From the NCBI RefSeq assembly GCF_000284035.1, contig NC_016887.1, positions 1,364,001 through 1,428,000 on the forward strand: a stretch of DNA of 64,000 bases. Direction: 5' to 3'. The notes under the pieces are model-generated. The model was not told where the DNA came from. It did not search any database and saw only the letters and a list, made by a program, of their open reading frames with translations. Made by a program: the position numbers and the translations under genes. The DNA is from Nocardia cyriacigeorgica GUH-2. Its GTDB lineage: Bacteria; Actinomycetota; Actinomycetes; Mycobacteriales; Mycobacteriaceae. Positions 60,442 to 64,000 of the stretch are shown piece by piece; position 1 is the first letter of the stretch; each line of letters starts with the position of its first letter.

Positions 60442-62232
60442 ATGACCAGCCCACAGGAGAAGGCCGCGGCCGCGCGAAAGGCAGCCGAGGAAGCCGCGCG
60501 CGTGGCAGCGGAGGCGGCGGCCGCGGCGGAGGCCGCCGAAGCCGAAGCGGCCGCGGCCGAGTCGGGCGGTTCCGGGGGTGCCACGGCCGAGTCGGATACC
60601 GCGACAGCCGGATCCGATGGTGGCGGCGGTGCGTCGGGTGAGGCGGCTGGATCAGCTGCCGAGCCCGGCACTACGGCAGTCGACTCCGGCGGCACGGCGA
60701 CCAGCGGCGGCTCGCCGGCCGCGCAGGAGATCGCCGCCGGATACGCGGTCGAGGGCGTGGCGCTCGAACTGGGCACCGTGATCGTCGACGGCACGGTCGA
60801 TCCGTCTGCCCGGGTGCGGATTCCGTTGCGCACGATGAACCGGCACGGGCTGGTGGCCGGCGCGACCGGCACCGGTAAGACGAAAACGTTGCAGGGCATC
60901 GCCGAACAGCTGTCCCGGGCGGGCGTGCCGGTGGTGCTGGCCGATGTGAAGGGCGATCTGTCGGGCCTGTCGCGGCCGGGGGAGCAGAACGAGAAGCTGG
61001 CGCAGCGCGCGGTCGAGACCGCCGCCACCGACTGGGCGCCGACCGGATTCCCGACCGAATTCGTCTCCCTCGGCACCGGCGGTCTCGGGGTGCCGATCCG
61101 CGCGACCATCACCTCGTTCGGCCCGATCCTGCTCAGCAAGGTGCTCGGGCTCAACGAAACCCAGGAGTCCACCCTCGGGCTGATCTTCCACTGGGCCGAC
61201 AAACAAGGCCTCGGCCTGCTCGACCTGAAGGATCTGCGCGCGGTGATCCAGCACCTCACCAGTCCGGAAGGGAAGGCGGATCTGCAAGGCATCGGCGGGG
61301 TTTCGGCCTCGACGGCCGGGGTGATCCTGCGGGCGCTGGTGAACCTGGAGGCCGACGGCGGCGACACCTTCTTCGGCGAGCCCGAACTCGACCCCGCCGA
61401 CCTGCTGCGCACCGAGGGCGATCAGGGCGTGATCACGCTGTTCGAACTCGGCGCGCAGGCCGCGCGCCCGGCGATGTTCTCCACCTTCCTGATGTGGGTG
61501 CTCGCCGATCTGTTCCAGACCTTGCCCGAGGTCGGTGACGTGGACAAACCCGAGCTCGTCTTCATCTTCGACGAGGCGCATCTGCTGTTCGCCGACGCGT
61601 CGAAGGCCTTCCTGGATCAGGTGGAACAGACCGTCAAGCTGATCCGCTCCAAGGGCGTGGGTGTGTTCTTCTGCACCCAGTTGCCCACCGATATCCCGAA
61701 CGCGGTGCTGTCGCAGCTGGGCGCACGCGTGCAGCACGCACTGCGCGCGTTCACCCCCGACGATCAGAAGGCGCTGTCGAAGACGGTGCGCACCTACCCG
61801 AAGACCGACACCTACGACCTGGAGCAGGCCCTCACCTCCCTCGGTATCGGCGAGGCGATCGTGACGGTGCTGTCCGAGCGTGGCGCGCCGACGCCGGTGG
61901 CCTGGACCAGGATTCAGCCGCCGCGTTCGCTGATGGACACCATCGGCGCCGACGCCATCAAATCCCGCGCGCTGGCCAGCGCCCTGCACGGCAAATACGG
62001 CCAGACCGTCGACCGGGAATCGGCCTACGAGATGCTCGCCGCCAACGTCGCGGCGGCCGAACCGGAGGCCGAGCCGCAGCCGGTGCCCGGACGGTCGCCG
62101 AGCGCGGAGGAGGATTCGGCCGCCGAACGGATCATGAAGAATCCGGCGGTCAAGAGCTTCCTGCGCTCGGCGGCCACGGTCGCCGGACGCGAGATCACCC
62201 GCACCCTGTTCGGCACCCGGAAACGGCGCTGA
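60442..62232 (+). CDS. DUF853 HerA-like ATPase
   Basis: The 596-residue protein has an N-terminal low-complexity Ala/Glu coiled coil followed by a Gly/Ser/Ala linker (about 1-95). A HerA/FtsK-type ATPase domain follows, with Walker A VAGATGTGKTKTLQGIAEQL (about 138-157), LADVKGDLSGL, Walker B LVFIFDEAHLLFADASKAF (about 371-389), sensor region GVGVFFCTQLPTDIPNAVLSQLG and a C-terminal helical region. It matches the DUF853 group (Rv2510c-like). Its cellular role is unknown; hexameric DNA or protein translocation is inferred from the fold. ATG 60442 follows CAGGAGGACCTGCG. Confidence 0.9.
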   Translation: MTSPQEKAAAARKAAEEAARVAAEAAAAAEAAEAEAAAAESGGSGGATAESDTATAGSDGGGGASGEAAGSAAEPGTTAVDSGGTATSGGSPAAQEIAAGYAVEGVALELGTVIVDGTVDPSARVRIPLRTMNRHGLVAGATGTGKTKTLQGIAEQLSRAGVPVVLADVKGDLSGLSRPGEQNEKLAQRAVETAATDWAPTGFPTEFVSLGTGGLGVPIRATITSFGPILLSKVLGLNETQESTLGLIFHWADKQGLGLLDLKDLRAVIQHLTSPEGKADLQGIGGVSASTAGVILRALVNLEADGGDTFFGEPELDPADLLRTEGDQGVITLFELGAQAARPAMFSTFLMWVLADLFQTLPEVGDVDKPELVFIFDEAHLLFADASKAFLDQVEQTVKLIRSKGVGVFFCTQLPTDIPNAVLSQLGARVQHALRAFTPDDQKALSKTVRTYPKTDTYDLEQALTSLGIGEAIVTVLSERGAPTPVAWTRIQPPRSLMDTIGADAIKSRALASALHGKYGQTVDRESAYEMLAANVAAAEPEAEPQPVPGRSPSAEEDSAAERIMKNPAVKSFLRSAATVAGREITRTLFGTRKRR

Positions 62233-62333
62233 GGGCCGGTCGCGACCGAGTAACCGCTGGTCGCCGGCCCATTTGCGCGGCGATTGCTCCTGCGGCAGAC
62301 TCGTGAGCCCGGGACCGATTCGGGAGGACCGAC

Positions 62334-63308
62334 GTGAGGATGTTCCGCGCGCTCGCGCTCACCGCCTTCGCGCTCATCCCTGTCGTCGGTTGCGGAGCCG
62401 AGGCGAACGAGGCGGCCGACCCGGCGCCGGCGTCACCGTTTCCGTCGCCGGTGATCCCCGCGCCACCGCCGCAGTTCTGGTCGACCCCCGCCACCACCCC
62501 GCAGCAGCACGCCACCGTCGCGCAGGCCACCCGGCAGATCGATGTGTGCTCGTTGCTGCCGCGCGATGTCCTCGACGATCTCGGCAGCGTGGACAGTGTC
62601 ACGGTCGGGCTCGACTCGTGCCGCGCGATCCTCGGCGCCTCGGGTGCGACGGGCACGCTCACCTGGCACGCGACACTGCTACCCGAGCTGGCCCCGGGCC
62701 ATGGCACCAACAAACACCTCGGTGACGTGAACGTACTGCTGGTGCCCGACCGCCCCGACGGGCCGCCCGGTTCCTGCGGCGCCACCGTCCGCTTCCCGGC
62801 CGGTGCCGCGTTCTATCTCGGCGCGACCACACCCGGACAGGACCCGTGCGCGGTTGCCGACCGGCTGCTGCCCGGCATGATCGACCGCTGGCGGCAGTCA
62901 CCGCCGCAGGGCACCTCGCGCGACACCGAGCCCTCGGTACTGCTGGGCGCCGACCCGTGCGCGGTGCGCGCGAAGCTGCCCGGCACCACCGACACCGATC
63001 AGCGGCGGCTCACCCAATGCCTGTTCGGCTACCGCAACGAGACCGTCACCGTCAGCTACGAGTACCGCGATCCCGCCCACGTCGCGGCGAACAGCACGAT
63101 GGAGCAGATCGGCGACCGTCCGGTGCACCGCTGGGCCTCGCTCTACGACAGCCGCATTCCCATCCTGACTGCCGTCGTCGGTCCCGAATTACCGCCCGGC
63201 AGTACGGTATTCGGCCCGCGTGTGCCGGTCGTCGAAGTCTCCGCTACCACCTATGAGGTGACCAGGGAAGTGATGGAGCAGGTGCTCGCCTTGTTCCCGT
63301 CGCGGTAA
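62334..63308 (+). CDS. Lipoprotein of unknown function
   Basis: The 324-residue product has a lipoprotein signal with lipobox PVVGC (Cys20), a Pro-rich spacer (about 25-60), and then two similar-looking halves each containing Cys pairs and a CxxL/CAVR type segment (IDVCSLLPRDVLDDLG; GADPCAVRAKLPG; LTQCLFGY). The layout reminds me of DUF3558-type actinobacterial lipoproteins but I am not sure. The GTG start at 62334 follows GGGAGGACCGAC. It sits between the DUF853 gene and the mycolate-reductase-like gene, where I recall no counterpart in M. tuberculosis. Confidence 0.75.
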   Translation: MRMFRALALTAFALIPVVGCGAEANEAADPAPASPFPSPVIPAPPPQFWSTPATTPQQHATVAQATRQIDVCSLLPRDVLDDLGSVDSVTVGLDSCRAILGASGATGTLTWHATLLPELAPGHGTNKHLGDVNVLLVPDRPDGPPGSCGATVRFPAGAAFYLGATTPGQDPCAVADRLLPGMIDRWRQSPPQGTSRDTEPSVLLGADPCAVRAKLPGTTDTDQRRLTQCLFGYRNETVTVSYEYRDPAHVAANSTMEQIGDRPVHRWASLYDSRIPILTAVVGPELPPGSTVFGPRVPVVEVSATTYEVTREVMEQVLALFPSR

Positions 63309-63482
63309 TCGGCGCGCCACCGGAGCGCCCGGCGGCCGTATCGTCGCCGTAGCGCAGCACGTCAGCTCCGCGCGAGAGGGCTCTTTCTCCCAGCAGGTGC
63401 AGATGCGGGCGCACACGCTGGGGAGGCGGCACCCGTGCCGGGCAATTCACCGCCGACTCCGACCCCGTTCGGACCGCGGTGA

Positions 63483-64000
63483 TCAGCCGCCGAGCTTCTT
63501 GTAGAACGCTCCCGCGACCGGCGCGGTGACCGCACGGGGCCCGTACTGCCCGGCCACGCTCATGCCCTTCGAGATCAGGCCCGGCACGATTCGCATCTTG
63601 TTGCGGGCCAGCGCGTCGATGGAGACCTTGGCGGTGTACTCGGAGGACACCCACATGAAGTCGGGGACCATGCGGTCGACGATGGAGGCTTCCGACGGAT
63701 CGGGCGTCTCGGTGCGGACCGGGCCGGGCGCCAGCAGCGTCACATGGACGCCGGTGCCCTTCAGTTCGCCGCGCAGCGATTCGGAGAAGGTATTGGCGAA
63801 GGCCTTGCTCGCGGCGTAGGTGGCGTTGTTCGGGATCGGCATATTGCCGGCCGCCGAGCCGCTGATCAGGATGCCGCCCGCGCCGCGCTCGATCATGCCG
63901 GGCAGCACGGCCAGGCTCAGGTCGTGCACCGCGACGGCATTGAGTTCGAGCTGGTCGCGCTCATAGGCGGGATCGAGTTCGGCGACCGGGCCGAAGGTCG
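63483..64000 (-). CDS. cmrA: SDR, mycolate-reductase (CmrA)-like, 5' end cut
   Basis: The last 172 residues of a short-chain dehydrogenase continue off the right edge. Visible parts are the helix leading to ELNAVAVHDLSLAVLPGM, the catalytic Ser in ILISGSAAGNMPIP, the YxxxK site in ATYAASKAFANTFSESL, LLAPGPVRTETPDPS, and a C-terminal KMRIVPGLISKGMSVAGQYGPRAVTAPVAGAFYKKL tail. This fits Rv2509/CmrA, which reduces the 3-oxo intermediate to mature mycolic acid. Its neighbourhood next to DUF853 and orn supports the assignment. The N-terminal cofactor motif is outside the window. Confidence 0.82.
   Translation of the reverse strand, partial: TFGPVAELDPAYERDQLELNAVAVHDLSLAVLPGMIERGAGGILISGSAAGNMPIPNNATYAASKAFANTFSESLRGELKGTGVHVTLLAPGPVRTETPDPSEASIVDRMVPDFMWVSSEYTAKVSIDALARNKMRIVPGLISKGMSVAGQYGPRAVTAPVAGAFYKKLGG

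Overview
The window is a stretch of high-GC actinobacterial chromosome, most probably from Nocardia or a close relative in the Mycobacteriales. The evidence is the single-chain type I fatty acid synthase followed by acpS, a mycolate-reductase-like short-chain dehydrogenase, an LdtMt2-type L,D-transpeptidase, an Rv3235-like protein, many TetR and AraC regulators, secreted LIP-type lipase and DUF6764-like proteins, and strong G/C preference at third codon positions. No phage, insertion sequence, plasmid gene or CRISPR array is visible.

Positions 1-28 kb look like a variable, catabolic and regulatory region. It holds a VIT-family transporter, an AraC regulator divergent from a Baeyer-Villiger-type monooxygenase, a DUF574 methyltransferase, a PAS-GGDEF diguanylate cyclase, a YdjM-like membrane protein, two SDR/NAD-epimerase genes, an Rrf2-MFS pair, a DUF72 protein, a TPR-like hypothetical, a Gly/Tyr-repeat secreted protein, ilvD, a two-domain VOC protein, an ABC1 kinase with a TetR gene, a PucR-type regulator, a secreted lipase, and a TetR gene divergent from an Rv0785-like FAD dehydrogenase with a 16-bp palindrome between them. 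At 28.1-28.9 kb there is a decayed AAA ATPase lacking its Walker A half, beside a tRNA-Leu gene; this looks like the scar of a lost element.

Positions 29.4-64 kb form a conserved backbone. From fas to the right edge, the order and orientation fas-acpS, bcp/DUF3618, ldtB, tRNA-His/orn, DUF853, cmrA-like mirrors the M. tuberculosis Rv2524c-Rv2509 block as I remember it. Together these genes make fatty acids (Fas, AcpS), finish mycolates (CmrA-like), cross-link and cleave peptidoglycan (LdtB, transglycosylase), remove peroxides (Bcp) and turn over short RNAs (Orn). Lineage-specific insertions interrupt the block: a DrrAB-type exporter with its TetR and a tandem operator, an OafA-type acyltransferase, a MarR gene, small secreted proteins, and a four-gene amino-acid catabolic cluster (Lrp, fused indolepyruvate:ferredoxin oxidoreductase, Leu/Phe-type dehydrogenase, APC permease).

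Three tRNA genes (Leu-TAG, Lys-CTT, His-GTG) and several strong hairpin terminators were read directly. The most informative non-coding signals are three inverted repeats upstream of fas, the paired GTTTA-N5-TAAAC operators upstream of the drr-type operon, and the perfect palindrome beside the FAD dehydrogenase. I found no clearly new multi-gene system. The best leads are the operator architectures, the amino-acid catabolic cluster and the unassigned secreted or TPR-like proteins.
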